Below, piece after piece: positions 47,901-61,658 of a stretch of DNA of 64,000 nucleotides. The DNA is from Saccoglossus kowalevskii. Lineage: Eukaryota; Hemichordata; Enteropneusta; Harrimaniidae. How positions within the stretch are numbered: the first letter of the stretch is position 1; every line of letters starts with the position of its first letter. Location: positions 1 through 64,000 of the forward strand of contig NW_003148281.1 in the NCBI RefSeq assembly GCF_000003605.2. The letters run 5' to 3'. Below the pieces are notes generated by a model that had not been told where the DNA came from, searched no databases, and was given only the letters and a program-made list of their open reading frames with translations. Both the position numbers and the translations under genes were made by a program.

Positions 47901-50900
47901 AAATTATTTTTGTTTTCGAAAAATTGGTACAATATGCAATTAATGCTTCAAAAAATCGCGTCGCGATATTGGAAGCATCAGGGTCAGGCCTTGCGTTATC
48001 AGGGATGACAGTGACATCATGGTGTGAATAACACACTGCGCAAAACAATAATAAACGTGCCACTTTAACGCGATTTAATGACCATGTACTTCACGCCTGT
48101 ACAATAGGGATGCGTTTTTCAAGTCCATTGTACAATCAATGCTTTCCCGGGAAATTCAAGTTGTTGAATAGCGATTTTTTGAACAGTTTTCCCTCAGCAA
48201 TAAGACAAGTTTGCTTGAAAAACAAATACGTTTCCACTTAAATTATTCAATAAATTCAAATAATTGTGAGGAATAGATTGCCAGGAAAATATGTTAAAAT
48301 AAATCTGCTTGTCAGTAAAATAAGTTAACCAATACATTGCAATCACTTGTGATACATATTTCAACTACTTTGATCTAAAAAATAATCACACTTTCCGGTT
48401 ACAGAAAAGATTATAAAATAAGTTCTCCCATGAGTTTATTACTGCCAGATCGACCAGTTTCCAATTCCAGAGTTCTATTTCAACTGTATGCAATGTTGGA
48501 CGATCAACGTACGGTGTTGTATCTGCACACCACGTGGCTTTGGACCGACTGGGTGTCGTCACCGGTGAGGGTCTGTAGGTGCAGTGACGCCGCGTTCATG
48601 AAACTATTTATCTGAAAACAAAATTTTTCGTTGCTTGTTTGCGTGTTTGTATGTTGGATCGACTACAACTTATTAAATTTTCATTTTAGGAAATTAACAC
48701 CTGATATTCACATTGTCATTTCACGATAACGTAACCAATGACTTTAACCTTTTCAACATATACTTCCTCCTTAATATAATTGGCGTAAACCATATCGCTT
48801 AGACTGTACATGTGTCATTTAAAAACTGTATTACATTTATTCTCAAATTGGTATGATGGTGAAACTTTTTAAAAACTCGACGGTAGTATTTCCTTTTTGT
48901 CAAGAAGAAATCTCTTTCATTATTTGGCGCCAAATAAGCATCTTGGTAGTCGTGGCAACGTCATTAAATATCACCGCGCATCATTTCCATTCAATGTAGA
49001 AGTTTTCTTCTGAGTTTGCCGAAATTGAAATAAATTTAAGGAAATCAGCAAAGACGGCGTCGCAAATCCGGGGACCAACGATTCATCCCAAAAGAAAGAA
49101 AACAATGATATCGAACAATGTTACCCCTTCACACCTTGCAACCACTTAAAGGTAATCAAATTAAAAAAAAATAAAGTAAATTATTCGTGTCATTCAAGCT
49201 AGCTTCTAGAATTACTATACATTTCTCATCAAGAAAACACAAAGTTTTTGGTGACGTGTTTCATTCATCATTTGGGAAACGCAACAAAAAAATAAACATT
49301 GTCAGAATTATGCAAGGTAACTCACGAAATGAGTGCTTTAGTTTATGCATTGCCACCCTAACTAGATTAACTCATGTAGTGTTGTATAATTTATAACATA
49401 TTCAATTCAGCACTGGGAGCAAATAAAACGATTCGAAAGAGTGTGGTGTGGGAAAGTCAGGCTGTCCTCGAAGCAAATTGAATGCCTGAAATGGAACGTG
49501 AATACTGTCATGATCTATTGGGTGAATACATGTGTGGTACATGGACTGCTAACAGTGAGAATTCCCTGCACACCGATTCATGTTCGCTTAGTTTGATATG
49601 ACTGACATGGTTGTCCGTGACTACACAGATTCAATAATAATAGTACAGATTCCACACTGACCCGCCATCGTGTGCAAAAGTATGCTTCAGTTGACAATCT
49701 TTTTGTATGTGAAGCGAAATCTGCTTGCCTCTTACCATTTCGTTTTTTTTGTAGCTCGTTATCAATGTCATAGCACGTGTTTATTGGTAACACACTCTAC
49801 GCACATATGTAACACCTGAAATTATTATCAATCTAAAACACAACAATTCAACAATTGTAACATTTATAATATAACCTCAGGCTAGTCTGAGACATAACAT
49901 ATGGGTACAAACTCTGGGTGGATATGGAGTTTACTCGTCATCAGAACTTTGCTTTCATCAAGTATCATGATAGAATAAAACAAACACACAACACTTCACT
50001 CACTTGAGACTGATGTCAAGACTGATATGTAATTTCACAGAATTCACAAATTCACAGATTCTCTATTTTAACCAACTTCCGTGAACAATTAATGAATTTA
50101 CAGTAACCCTGACAAGCTGTAATGGAATGTGGGGGCTAACTTCGGCTCCCTTCAACAAACAAACAACCAACGTAATATCACATACTTCGTATTTGTTTAG
50201 CAGTACGGAAAAAATGAATTGGCGATGATAATTGCGGGCTGTAGTTAGGATTTACAATTTTACTACACGTATCCATGACAACGGTGTCACGCGATTACTT
50301 TCTTCTTTAATTTTGTTATTTTGCAGATTTCAAGATAAGGCCAATAGTTCAAACCAATTGCTTATTGGTATAATTAATCATATGCATAAAATGGAAATCA
50401 TTTGCATAAAATGGGCGTTGTCATGCATATTCATTGCATATAACTTGTTCTGTCGCGTGGACTAGGGCGGACACCCCCGGATAACAGCGTCAACGAGGCG
50501 GCATCGCTCCCACATAGAGAAATTCAAAACTCGGGACATCTCGCGGTATTTTACTGGACAGGTTCAGCGATGGATTTGAGAGATTGGCAAAATGGCGAAC
50601 GAAGTTTCGTGAATTGTGCAAAATGATTTAAAAAGTGTGTTGCATCATTGCACGATAACAGAATGGACTGCCTAGATTACTACCACACATACACCAACGT
50701 TACCGAAACGTTCAAACTAAATAACAAACTGAACAATTTTTTCCACCATTTTGTCATATCAAGATAAAACCCGATGGTAAATTGACGACAAATCTTGATA
50801 CACATTGTGAACATATTAAAGTTTGAGACCTGATGGTCTTGAAGACGAATTACAATTTCATATCATAGTAACATGTAGAACGAACCCAAGGTAGTTCAAA

Positions 50901-51110
50901 TAGCTTTCAATAAAGCGATGTCCAGGTCTATGTAGACTAGATTACATGCCTCGGTTGGTGTTACCGGTGTTCTAGCGAAAACATCTATGCTCGGCTGGTG
51001 GAAAATTGAAAAACCTTTAGTAAATACCCCTGCACATTGAAAATAATGACGCATTGAGTGGAACTTTCCAAGCTACGAGAAATTAGCATACTTTATACCA
51101 GTGACCTATT

Positions 51111-51780
51111 AAAGTGAATGGGACAACATATCATTTGAGGGTCTTGTTGTGCGTTTGCCCTTCCTCTGTCTGCATTGGAAGGAAAGAGGCCGGGTATCAT
51201 CCGCTGCATTTCTCCCAGAAGCAGCCATGTTGTTGCCTGGCAACTCCGGAAAGGATTGTTTGGCGGGGTAGCAAATTCTGGGCCGGACTTTTCCGCGTCA
51301 TTAAGATGGCCTATTTGTGAATTGCGGATCTTGTCGTTGCTATGGTTAATTCAGTTTGAGTGGGACTGTTATGCGCGCGTTGGCGGTGGTCTTTTCTTAA
51401 TTTATTGGGGATCTCACAGAATTGGCGTTTGCAGGTCGTGGGTAACACCATGTCGGCAGATTATCGGTATGCGACAACAACGCCATAGACACATAAACAA
51501 GACAGTTTGGGTGGTCGTTTTCATGACACACTCACAATTTTTTTTTACCGGATAAAACATGTACAGTAAAACTGTCTGCGATGTTGGCCCAAGCACGGCC
51601 CTGGATAAAAGGTGTCAAACGGGAGCACGGGTCGCAAGAGGGCGGCATATTTTGGGTTTTTATGTCAAATCACGCTGCATACTTTGTTCTCAGTGCATCT
51701 GGCGCGAGACAATATGGCGAGAGTTGAGTGTCAGATGTTTCGCGTGGCCATTTATCCGTCGCGAGATGGCGCTATAATGA
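51111..51780. promoter_or_regulatory. GC-richer island with RFX and YY1-type motifs
   Basis: A visibly less AT-rich island in an AT-rich desert. It has a perfect X-box GTTGCCTGGCAAC at 51232-51244, a weaker one GTTGCTATGGTTAA at 51336-51349, and YY1-type AAGATGGC / GAGATGGCGC motifs near 51303 and 51765. A 126-codon open frame (51175-51555, +) lies here but resembles no known protein. It may be a promoter or enhancer; no downstream exon was identified. Confidence 0.4.
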
Positions 51781-54700
51781 AAAGAAACACATGGACCTCA
51801 GTTGATATATGAAGGCTTTTAATATATTATAGCGAAACTATTAAGTGACTAATATTTCCGTATTTAATTCATAATCGTATCCATTTTAATTGTGTTCAAG
51901 ATTCATTTAACTTGTTCTGTGAATTTCATGATTGCTGTCATAGCACGACACGTCACACCATTCAAATTCAACGCCCCTACCAGACTCCTTATAATATTGA
52001 ACAGCTTATCAGCATCATTCAGTGATCGTATAAGTTTTTAAAATATCTTAGAATAGCATGGAATCCGACAGTGAATAAGATGAAATGCAAAAATACGAAC
52101 TAGGCCAAATATCTGCCTGAATTTATTTCTTACGTTGGTGACGTATTTCTAGCGAGGGGATTCAAAAGAAGTAGAGTCCGCTATTTCTGTTTTACGCCTA
52201 TTTTATATCTATTTACACACAGACCTTTTTCTTGTGTTCTCAGGGTCATGCAATCTAACCAACGACAAATATATTCATTCTCTTCGACTGTCCAAAATGA
52301 ATTGATTGAGTTCCGCCTAGTGTCACGAGTGGGCGTAGTAATACATACTTTAGGAGGAGTGGATCGGTAAATAATATGCTGTTTCATCAACGTCTTAATC
52401 TAGTATAATGAAGAAACATGCTGAAATTACTGTAGAATCCATGAATGATGGAAAAACAAAAAAAGAAGTATTTCTCCTATTTCAAATAACGATTGTTATC
52501 TGGGGTCCCATGCATTGCTTGCGATACGAGCGCTGGCTACTTTCAATTAACAAAGGACATACTTTAACAATCGCGGTTAATTTAAACGAATCTAGAACGC
52601 GTGAAGTCTTTTGTTTTACGTTGCAATCCAATTAAATTAAAGATAAGTACGGTGGCCCACATGTGCAATGCTATCACGTGAAGACTATGAACTTTACATT
52701 CGGTTACACATCTCTTTTGAAACTGTATCCGTCTTTGTGATGTCACTGACTCGTTATGTACGTGTTCGTTTGTACGTAATGACTTGTGTTATTAGTGGCT
52801 TGTACAATCGTCCACTTTCAACGTGTTCAATGTATCACACTACATGTATATTCATATACGGCAATTACATAACTTGAAAAGCAGGGCAATTTCACATACA
52901 GAGTCCTGTATCTACAAATTAAAAAATATACGCTTTAGTGCTAGTTCAATTTTTCCTGTTTCGCCAGTATTTCATCAGATTGTACATAAAGTCAGGTGCG
53001 TTAGTGAGTTTAGTTCTCTGTGTGATACATTGATTGGACATATATGTCTGACGTGTTGGAGGGTTTATTTCGCTGTATTAATTGGGGGTGATGTTTATGA
53101 TGTATTCTTCACGTTATGGTGTTAACGTGTGTAAGAAAAACAACTCTCTGGATTTTAAAACAAGTAATTAGTTGTTTTGTTTGTGTTTCTCAAATGTGAA
53201 TTAATTACTAGTACTAAATCAAATTGAACTTATTAACTTTTGTTCCCTTTGGCTCGTTCCCCCCCCCCCAAACACTGTCTCGTTTTATTCTGTTGACGCG
53301 TGTGTGAGACTGATACACGCGTTTCAATTAAACGTCTATTCAACTAAGTGTGTAGTTCTGATCAGTGAATGCATCAAAATCAAAAGATTTAAAACAATGT
53401 TACTACCTTTTCAAAATTGTACCAATCATTCTAGGTTATATGAAATCCAACCCAATAGTAAGTGTCTCAGTAATGCAGGTACTAGCGTGGATACCTTGAA
53501 TACAAGTATGTTAAATGGACGTACTCGTGTATTACGTGTGGGTGTAAGTGACAGTGCATTTTCTATTTATGGCGTGAAACATTTTCCGCATTACATTTTT
53601 CCTTTCAAGTATTTAAAAAATAAAAATAAACATGTACTTTACATTTCCCCCGCACAAGACCTGGTCATTGTTTTGTCAAGCACGCTTAATTGCCTTCACC
53701 AATTTGGATAATTAGTGATCAAAGGAATCCAAGTTTATTTTAGATATCGATTTGTGTGTGTCCGAATGTAAGATGATCTGCAAATATGAGAGCGATGATA
53801 GCCCGTGATGGCAGTGTGACGATAATGGATGAAATATATTATATCGTAGTTTTCATTTATTAATTAGCACACATTCAGATAGGTGAGGGTTCCGTATTTA
53901 TCTACATTTGCGGCGACATTTTTTTTTCTAAACAAGCACGGACGACGCGCCTGGTTTTGTTTGTAACTAACATACAAAGTAGACGCATAAATCACCTTTA
54001 GTTACATTCAGTCCAATTCAAGTATTAAATGGCGTGTTATCAAGTTTAAGTACTCGAGGGTACCCACAAACTTGAATGAGACAGTGTGTTTACAGGGGCA
54101 CATTTAAACGTTCGGATCATCAATGCAGGGAAGATTTAAGTCTAAAAATAGACATGGTTGCATTTGTCACAGAGTTGAATTGAAAACCCACTTTACTGGT
54201 GGTCATTCATGAAATATGTAAAATACAATATCATGATCAAGGTGAAGAACAACGGTCTCCCTGTTTCTGGTAACAATCGGCCGGAAACGGCAAAGAGTCG
54301 AAATCATTTGATTAATCGAAACCAATTATTTTCATTTTGAGTACTTGGCTTTGCTTGGCATTTAATTTATCAATGTGGAAAAATAGCGTGGGATAGCTCC
54401 AATTTCAGTAAATAAATCACACTGTCATGGTAGTTACTGAGCTCACAGGTTTAATAAGCTCAGTTATTTTGAAGGAGAACGTTTCGCGTTCCCAGATAAT
54501 TATCGTCGAGGTCATTGGATTTAACCAACTTGATACTCGTATGGTTAAATACAGTCCACGGCTTCCAATAGTATAAACATGTGCCATACAGTTATGGAAC
54601 TTTTTCACGAATAATCTATCCATGATCTATCCATGTTCGAATTGGCTACTTCCGGTGAAATCCCAGTTTGTGTTAATCTCAGTCTGTGTAATGTACAGAC

Positions 54701-55098
54701 AGGATTACGCACTAATACCCTAGACAGCCAAATTACATAAATCAAAACATAGGAACCAGTTTTTAGTTTTTAGAGAAGGAATATTGAAAAATAAATTAAA
54801 CGTAGAAAGCACGCACATTCCAATCAGTTCAGTATCACCGACCTAAAATCATCAAAAAGGAGGCTTGGATGTCTCTTTACATAGAATATATGAATAAATG
54901 CAAAAATGGTACTGGATACTTAATCTACCCGTTGTTGGTCGAAAATCCAAAATTGAATTCATTGCTACAAGCTGCACTCGCACAGAAAGAGTGTGCTAGG
55001 TATTACTGAAGACGTAAAATATTGTTTCATTAAGTAAATAATTCTTTTATTCTCAGCATTTTTGTAAAATCTATTTTCTATATTTTTTAATGTTTTAG
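51781..55098. other. Intergenic DNA without recognised genes
   Basis: Nothing recognised. The 135-codon frame at 53304-53711 (+) has no homologous features that I can see. There is a short C run at 53261-53269. Confidence 0.5.
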
Positions 55099-55099
55099 T

Positions 55100-55134
<35 letters not shown>
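55100..55134. repeat. (GTT)n microsatellite
   Basis: About eleven GTT/TTG units in a row. They create a polyglutamine-like open frame on the - strand and a polyleucine-like one on the + strand, both artefacts. Confidence 0.95.
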
Positions 55135-55135
<1 letters not shown>

Positions 55136-58100
55136 TGGGACATTACTCAAGGTTTCTATGGTACGTTCCAAATACAAATCTACAAAAACAACCCACAGTA
55201 CACGTTATATATAAAGGTGACACGACACAAATGTTCTGTTACTAACAGTGTATCTTTCATATTCTGTACCATATTTCCGGTTGATATCCATTAATCCACT
55301 CAAACGAAAAACATCGTACTTACACCGAAAAATAGAAACGTTGTTTTTCTTTTAGTTAGTTTTAACAAAACAGAAAAAAACGACCGCGAGGTGCAATTAA
55401 GATTTGTGAGCGATTGCAATTTTTTTCTCTTCAGCCATCGAAGAGAAAATCCCCGATACTCGTATTAATGGCTAAGAAAAGAATTTCCCGATCAATTAAC
55501 AAACGCCTTCATTATAGTATTAAAACGAAGTCGGTGGTCATTCAGCAACTGTGGCGCTCGCTTCACCCAATTAACAAATTTCTGTACTAAATAGAACTTC
55601 ATTTTTAATCCTCGTCTGAGCCTTCTCTTTTTATTGGCTTCCCCAAAACAGCGCCATTCTATCCCATAATTGTCCGCAGCTTAGTAAGAAACACAGTGAA
55701 TGGACAAAGTGATTGTTGATGTGCGACTGGATCGCTTAATTGACTCCGTATCTGATTCATTATCAAAGAAATCTGGACAATACTGGGAGTAGTTCACTTT
55801 GTACATATTATGTATGTTTCATTCAGGGTTGATTTTTTTCTGGCTTCGTGTATTAATCATTCGTTTCGAAATTCAAATAGTTCCTTTATTGGCATTTATT
55901 CGCCAAAATTAGCCAATCCATGACCAAACAAAAGTTTTTTACCGAAATGTTTCAGCTTCCAAATTAGCCCTAGCGTTTACCCTGTCGTCTACTAAGTCAA
56001 TACCGCCAGACTGGCCGCAGCAACACAAACAGTCTCCTCCATTGACAGACGTGAGTTTCTGTGACAAAAACCAAACGCATGTTTATTGTATTTGACCGTG
56101 GGTGTTTTATAAATGATTTTGTCTTTGACAATTCGGGTAAGTTCGAATCTCATTTTGTGTGATTCGATCTAATCCGTCCGGCTTATTGTCAAAATGTGGA
56201 TACAGTGTTAGTGAGAAGCGCCCGAAGCCACTCTGCCTGTCAGCATGCCCCTAGAGGGGAACTGCGAGGAAGTCACCCGACCAATATGTCACCCATAAAT
56301 GTCCATTTAATAACATATAAATGTTTTGAGTAATTTTCTCTACCCTTGGTAAAAATTAAAAAAATATATATCGACAAATGACAATTTTCAAAAAATTGTC
56401 ACTTTGACAAAAATGCGAATAAAGGTAGATCTAGGAATATGGAAAGGATGGATGGCACAAGGGCGGTGGGTGAAGACGTACACACACTCTTCTGGGTCAG
56501 ATTTAACAGAGTGCCCCAGGTAAACTAAGAACTCATGTGAGTATGATTTACGACCAGTTTATTCCCTGTATATCTGGTTAGCTGTTTAGAAACTATGGCT
56601 GGTCAGATTTTGGCAGAACAGATAACATTATAACGCTACTAGTCGTGATGTTTGTACACAGTTTCCGTCGAATTTCATAAACTGTTTAGATCTTCGTCGC
56701 TCACAGCGCGATGCGCGATGTACGCGATGTTGACCTCTTACAACGTCATTGGTGTGATTCTCATCACTTCCACGGCATGTGCACGTGGATCATCGCCGCT
56801 TGTTTCATCTTTGTCAGTATACTCCTTGAACACGGTACGTTGAGGTACATGTATGTTATAGTCAGTTCACCCAATTAATCAATGTTGTTTCATGTGGTAG
56901 GTAGAAAAATATAAAGACAAGGGACGATGAACGAATTGAGAATAGACAGATCGTAGAAACTTACAGGTGTTCTTTTCCTTATGAAACACAAATATATAAT
57001 CTTCATCGTAACACAGCACCAATTTTTTTTTTGTATTGTAACTTGTTGCGTTAGTATATTCCCTGAAGCATGGGACAATTTGTAATGCAGCATCGAGGGT
57101 AACACTGGTAGTATGCATGTTATCAGGCACGTTATAATAATAATGTGCAAAAAATGTTATGAATAATTACTTTATCCAATTAGCTGGGACATATTCCCTC
57201 TATTGGCGGTATATAGAGGGGGAGATGTGTTGTGGATTGTACTAGATCTAAATTACTCTAATTAATGGCTACATGCACAATACACAGCGGTTAATTGATA
57301 ATCTATTAGTACGTAATATACCTATCATCTATAGATACATCCCTGTAATGAGTTCTTTGCCTGGTCGAACTCACCGTGGTGATTCGATGGTCTCTCTGTG
57401 CAAAAGAATCTCATTAGCGTTTCTTTTAAAACAAAGCAAAGACGCGGACGAATGTTGTTGTGTTGGGTTTACAGCCATTGTCGGCATTGCGATTGAGGGA
57501 TCACGGTTACTAAGGTTACTGGAGGGATAAAACCGAGATAAACCCGTGAATTGATGAATAAAGTGTTGTTATCGTGAACAACGCGCATCTTTTTCTCCTG
57601 GAACTATTTATACCACGTACATATCGATGATGTGGGTGAAACAAGTGATGATAAATACATGATATCTAGAAAGAGCAGTTTTAGACGGAGTCTATTATAT
57701 TGTTATTTATCTCATGCCTCAGGGTTACTTATATGTATCGTAGTTTCAAGTCTGTGATACTAATAAACCACTGGCAGCCCAGTAGTCGTTTTCTAACAAA
57801 CAAATAACGCGCAAACGGATGTGCATAATTTAAATATTCCGCGTGAAACTGGAAGCTATTTATGGCAACAATTTGAGCATATTATTACAAGAATGAATAT
57901 TAAAGACTTGTCAATCGCCTTTGAGTGATTCGATAATGGTTTTGAAAGATACTGGGAATGTTAGAATCACATTATTTGCGGTCATATGAACTCAATTTCA
58001 CTAGCATACTCCACATTCGTGTATTGCACCGTGCAAGTAAAGTTTTTAACGAAGATCCTTAATAAGAGTAGTCTGTATTATCTTTCTCCTCTTTCAAATG

Positions 58101-59357
58101 CCAACCAACTGTACACGATTCAAATACAAACTCGCAATTATACAAAATAACAATAATTAACCATAAAAACAGCGAACTCAGCAAAGTTTCGTTAATCCTT
58201 ACATGGCAGTGATAACAAAAAACAATATAAAAACACGCTTAAACGTTGTCCAGAAACAACTCATTTCTCTGTTCACTCTCATTGTAGATATTCCTTTCAT
58301 AGAAGATAGAGTTAATTGGTTCGCAATGACGTAACGCTGTCTACGCACACGTACATTGTTAATAGTACCATAGAGATGGAATCTGATTGTATACAATCTT
58401 TAGACGATATATGGGCTTAATTGGCTTAGTAATAACATGTATAGTGTTTAGAATTTAAAACAACAGGGGATTAGCATCATTTAAATTTAGTATAGACGAA
58501 TCTTTTCTCCAACTATACAATCCTAAAATGTGCACAAAGAATCAAATTGGACATAATGTTGGTTATTATTGTATGGGAGGATATGGTAAAGCAGTATGAA
58601 TGTGACGGGTAGTCGCGTGGGTACACGTCCCAGACAACAAAGCCAGGCGACACGGGGTGTTGTTTAAGCTAGACGGGAAATTGTCCTTAGTGATTACCAA
58701 ATCATGCTTTGATTTTTGTTAAAATTTCGGAATGTTAAAGCTATATTTTGTATGACGCATCTTGGATGTGAACCTCACATGCACACAGTAACGAAGAAAT
58801 GAAGACATTATTTAATAGAAGTGAGTGTGGTGTTCTGCCGCTATCGAGTAAAATGACAAGTTTATGAAACATGAGTTCACGCCAATCTGCAATATTACAA
58901 AACATGCACAACTAATTCTGATTAAACAACGACCCTACGTGTATTGTTAATATTTTCCCGTCAGCCATGTTTCATACATTAAATGGAATTATCTCGGCTC
59001 GATCGAGAGCAGGCTCTAAATTTAGGGCTACCCCGAATCTGCTAGTGAATAAATCGCGGGCAGTAGCTTAGACCAACTCAGTCTGTGCAACAACCATCCA
59101 GCACAGTGGTCTCCAAACTCCACGGAGCATTTGAACTATACCGTATACTCGAGGGACTGTGCGTGGTCTGAGACCAGTTTTTACCTCTGCGTGTTAACGG
59201 TCGTTTGCGAGTAGGGATACATCAACTACAGTACGAGAAAGGACACCTCTTTACAACAAATACAAAACCCTGGCGTGGGTTATATTCAACATGGCCATTT
59301 TTTTTTTATATCTCTGGGATTTCTAGGGTTTTCATGATAGTGTGCTAAGACTGAACA
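55135..59357. other. Intergenic DNA without recognised genes
   Basis: No gene, array or strict Su(H) octamer. A weak CTCF-like match (CCCCTAGAGGGGAA) at 56248-56261 is noted only as a possibility. Confidence 0.5.
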
Positions 59358-59363
59358 TTTTAA

Positions 59364-59517
59364 GCGGGAGTCGTCACCCGCGCATGCACCAGAAAGCCAT
59401 AGCGTGTCATTGTTTACAAACAAGCGCCTACCCATGGGCCTTTGCGTTTTTAGCGTGCGTTGTTATCGTCGCTTGGGACACAAATCCCGTGCGTCCGCAG
59501 GTGACAATCGCCCCGTT
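59364..59517. mobile_element. TTAA-flanked MITE, family B copy 2
   Basis: A 154-bp element between TTAA at 59360-59363 and 59518-59521. Left end GCGGGAGTCGTCACCCGCGC; right end GCAGGTGACAATCGCCCCGT. Its interior shares CCCATGGGCCTTTGCGTTTT-type sequence with 2808-2943 and 63588-63664. It is the best-preserved copy of the family and has no coding capacity. Confidence 0.82.
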
Positions 59518-59567
59518 TTAATATAATTCGATACTCGACACCTTTCCCAACCTTTTTATGTTCGGCG

Positions 59568-59740
59568 TAGACTGGCAAAGTCGAAGACTTCTTTTTTGTT
59601 CTACAAAAAGAAATAGCGTGATCGCGAAAACTAACCTGGCAGTAACGCTAGTTTCTGCGATCACGTTAAAAGGGTTATATTAGGAATTAATTATATTTTT
59701 GTTTGTAAAACAAAAAAGAAGTCCCGACTTTGCCAGTCTA
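59568..59740. mobile_element. MITE with 9-bp target duplication (Mutator-like)
   Basis: A 173-bp element beginning TAGACTGGCAAAGTCG and ending CGACTTTGCCAGTCTA. The inverted repeats extend inward over ACTTCTTTTTTGTT with small indels. It is flanked by identical TGTTCGGCG at 59559-59567 and 59741-59749. A second inverted pair lies inside (GCGTGATCGCGAAAACTA versus TAGTTTCTGCGATCACG), so the whole element can fold into a long stem. The 9-bp duplication (10 bp if a preceding A is counted) fits Mutator-like elements; Merlin (8-9 bp) is an alternative. The intact duplication suggests recent movement. Confidence 0.85.
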
Positions 59741-59749
59741 TGTTCGGCG

Positions 59750-61611
59750 CTATAGAGAATATTCTGACAGTATCAGTTAGCCTAACGATCGTGACTCTCA
59801 GACAACTTAGTACTACGCATGCTCTGTATAGTTAGACTTCTGCCATCACTAATTTTACTATTACGTGTACACTCGTTGTATAATAGTACATTATGAATAA
59901 TCTTATATTATAATTCTGTCGATAAACTTGTGATAACATGCACGACGTGCATATGCTTGAATTTGTCTTTTATTCAAGTCGATTTCATTAGAAATGTAAA
60001 TTTCATTCTCAGAGCAACAGCGCGCTTTGTTTGTAGTTTGAAAGCGGCATTGTTCCTATGCTTTTTGTTTCAATCCGAACTCAACAAAGCGGGCATGGTC
60101 GTAGAAGTGGTCTCTAAAATTCTTAAGGTTCAAAAATCTGTGTGAAATTTGTTAGCTTAATAATTAGTTAATCCAATTTCATCGTTCTGATTTTTTACCC
60201 TGGCAAACACGATTACACACCTTCTACCCCCAAAAAGTATACACGTTGTAATTATGTATTTGCGTCCACGTGGTATTATGCGTCACTTTTGACACACCGT
60301 GAGTAATACGCGTGTTAGCAGTCTGTTCATTCTTTATAAATTTTTCGTGGTTTATGAGAATACGGTTAGATCGGAGCACGGACTAATAATTAAAATCCGA
60401 TTGGGGTTACACCACTAACAAACGGCTTATCCGTCGATGAGAACGATGAATTTCTTTCCGTCAAGTAGATCGGAAGGATGACCAGTCTAGCGGACAAGAC
60501 AATTGTTCTTCATGTCGGCACATGATCCAATTAACCATCATTATCTGCACGAGGGGTAACTGATGGGTGTTCACACCTTTTTACGATGAGGAAGAATGGT
60601 GCGCTCTGTCTATTATGTGACTACGTTTGAAGCGACCGACACGACGAGTCAAGTCGCAGCGGTCGCTGTTCATAATGTTTTTACATGTCGGCCAGAAAAA
60701 CTTCAGAACGGCGGCACGCTTTGTGGATCGTCGTTAACAAAACGAACCTCCTCATCGAATTCCTCTTTAATTAACACCTAACATGTAATATGAGCTCCCC
60801 GGAAACGTTTTAATCGTGAAAGAACATGCCACGAAAGTACAGTGTATTATGGAATAAGAGACGAAATCATAAATCAATATTGACTGAAGGGGAAATCGAA
60901 CAAGCGAAATACATTATAACTCTTAGAATTGGGTTCGTTATTATATGGTTAGTGTTGGTTGTTTTGAAATTATATTTTACGATAAATGCTAAAATGACGA
61001 ATGACATATATTGCTTCATTTCATATTACAGCACTCTGGCTAGTACACGCAGGGAAACATATAGCATGCAGAATGTTGAGTCAAGGCAGCTCTGAGCTGA
61101 TTCGATCGCTGTGAAGCAAATTACAGACACACAAACAAACGAGGGTCTTCAATTATAGGAAGAAAAAAAATACCCTCAGATATATTACTTTTGAATAAAA
61201 TTTCAATAAAATCATTCACAGTTGGCGTATGTCCATTTTTTAAAAGTCATGTTGTTCATCGGCGGACCATGAAAACAGAGTCATCTAATGCGAAAAGTTC
61301 TGTGGTTCGTTTGAATCTTTTGAATAAAGAAGAACCGATTATTTACCAACATCATCTGACTGTAAATGGCATATTTTAGTTTGGGCTGAATATCAGTCAG
61401 AATGTTGTGGTGCTTTTTTGTATAGTGAAAAGTATATAAATGGCGAGAAATCTAAAAAGTGGCCATTTCGAAACATTTTTCATAGGATTCCGAGTAAACA
61501 AATTCTGTCATGGATAACTTGCTGGATTTCGCGGACCATTTTTTAATGGTAGCAAACTACCTTAAGCGAAGAAAACACACATGTTGAAGACTCGTAATTA
61601 CCGCAATGAGT
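59750..61611. other. Intergenic DNA without recognised genes
   Basis: Only short open frames without recognisable content. No arrays. Confidence 0.5.
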
Positions 61612-61658
61612 CGAGTCCGATGCGATTCCGAGTCCAATGCGATTCCGAGTCCAATTTG
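61612..61658. repeat. 17-bp short tandem repeat
   Basis: CGAGTCCGATGCGATTC, then CGAGTCCAATGCGATTC, then a partial third copy. Confidence 0.85.

Larger units (their letters stand above)
36516..51110. other. Gene desert upstream of Hes, part 2
   Basis: No exon could be supported. The 160-codon open frame at 38061-38543 (-) and others near it show no family features. Besides Su(H) octamers there are X-box-like motifs at 37851, 39438, 39525, 41397 and 45529, and a stem-loop at 44890-44959. A single degraded hAT-like end (AGTGGCGTATCTAAGG) is at about 46273. Long AT-rich runs dominate 45.0-50.5 kb. Confidence 0.5.

Noticed and set aside
51175-51555. 126-codon open frame on the + strand
   Set aside because: No recognisable domain; the region reads better as regulatory DNA with X-box motifs. 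Kept only as a possibility under the island.
53304-53711. 135-codon open frame on the + strand
   Set aside because: No domain or motif recognised and no splice or promoter context.
54965-55177. Polyglutamine-containing open frame on the - strand
   Set aside because: Product of the (GTT)n microsatellite.
56248-56261. CTCF-like CCCCTAGAGGGGAA
   Set aside because: About 11 of 14 consensus positions; too weak alone to call an insulator.
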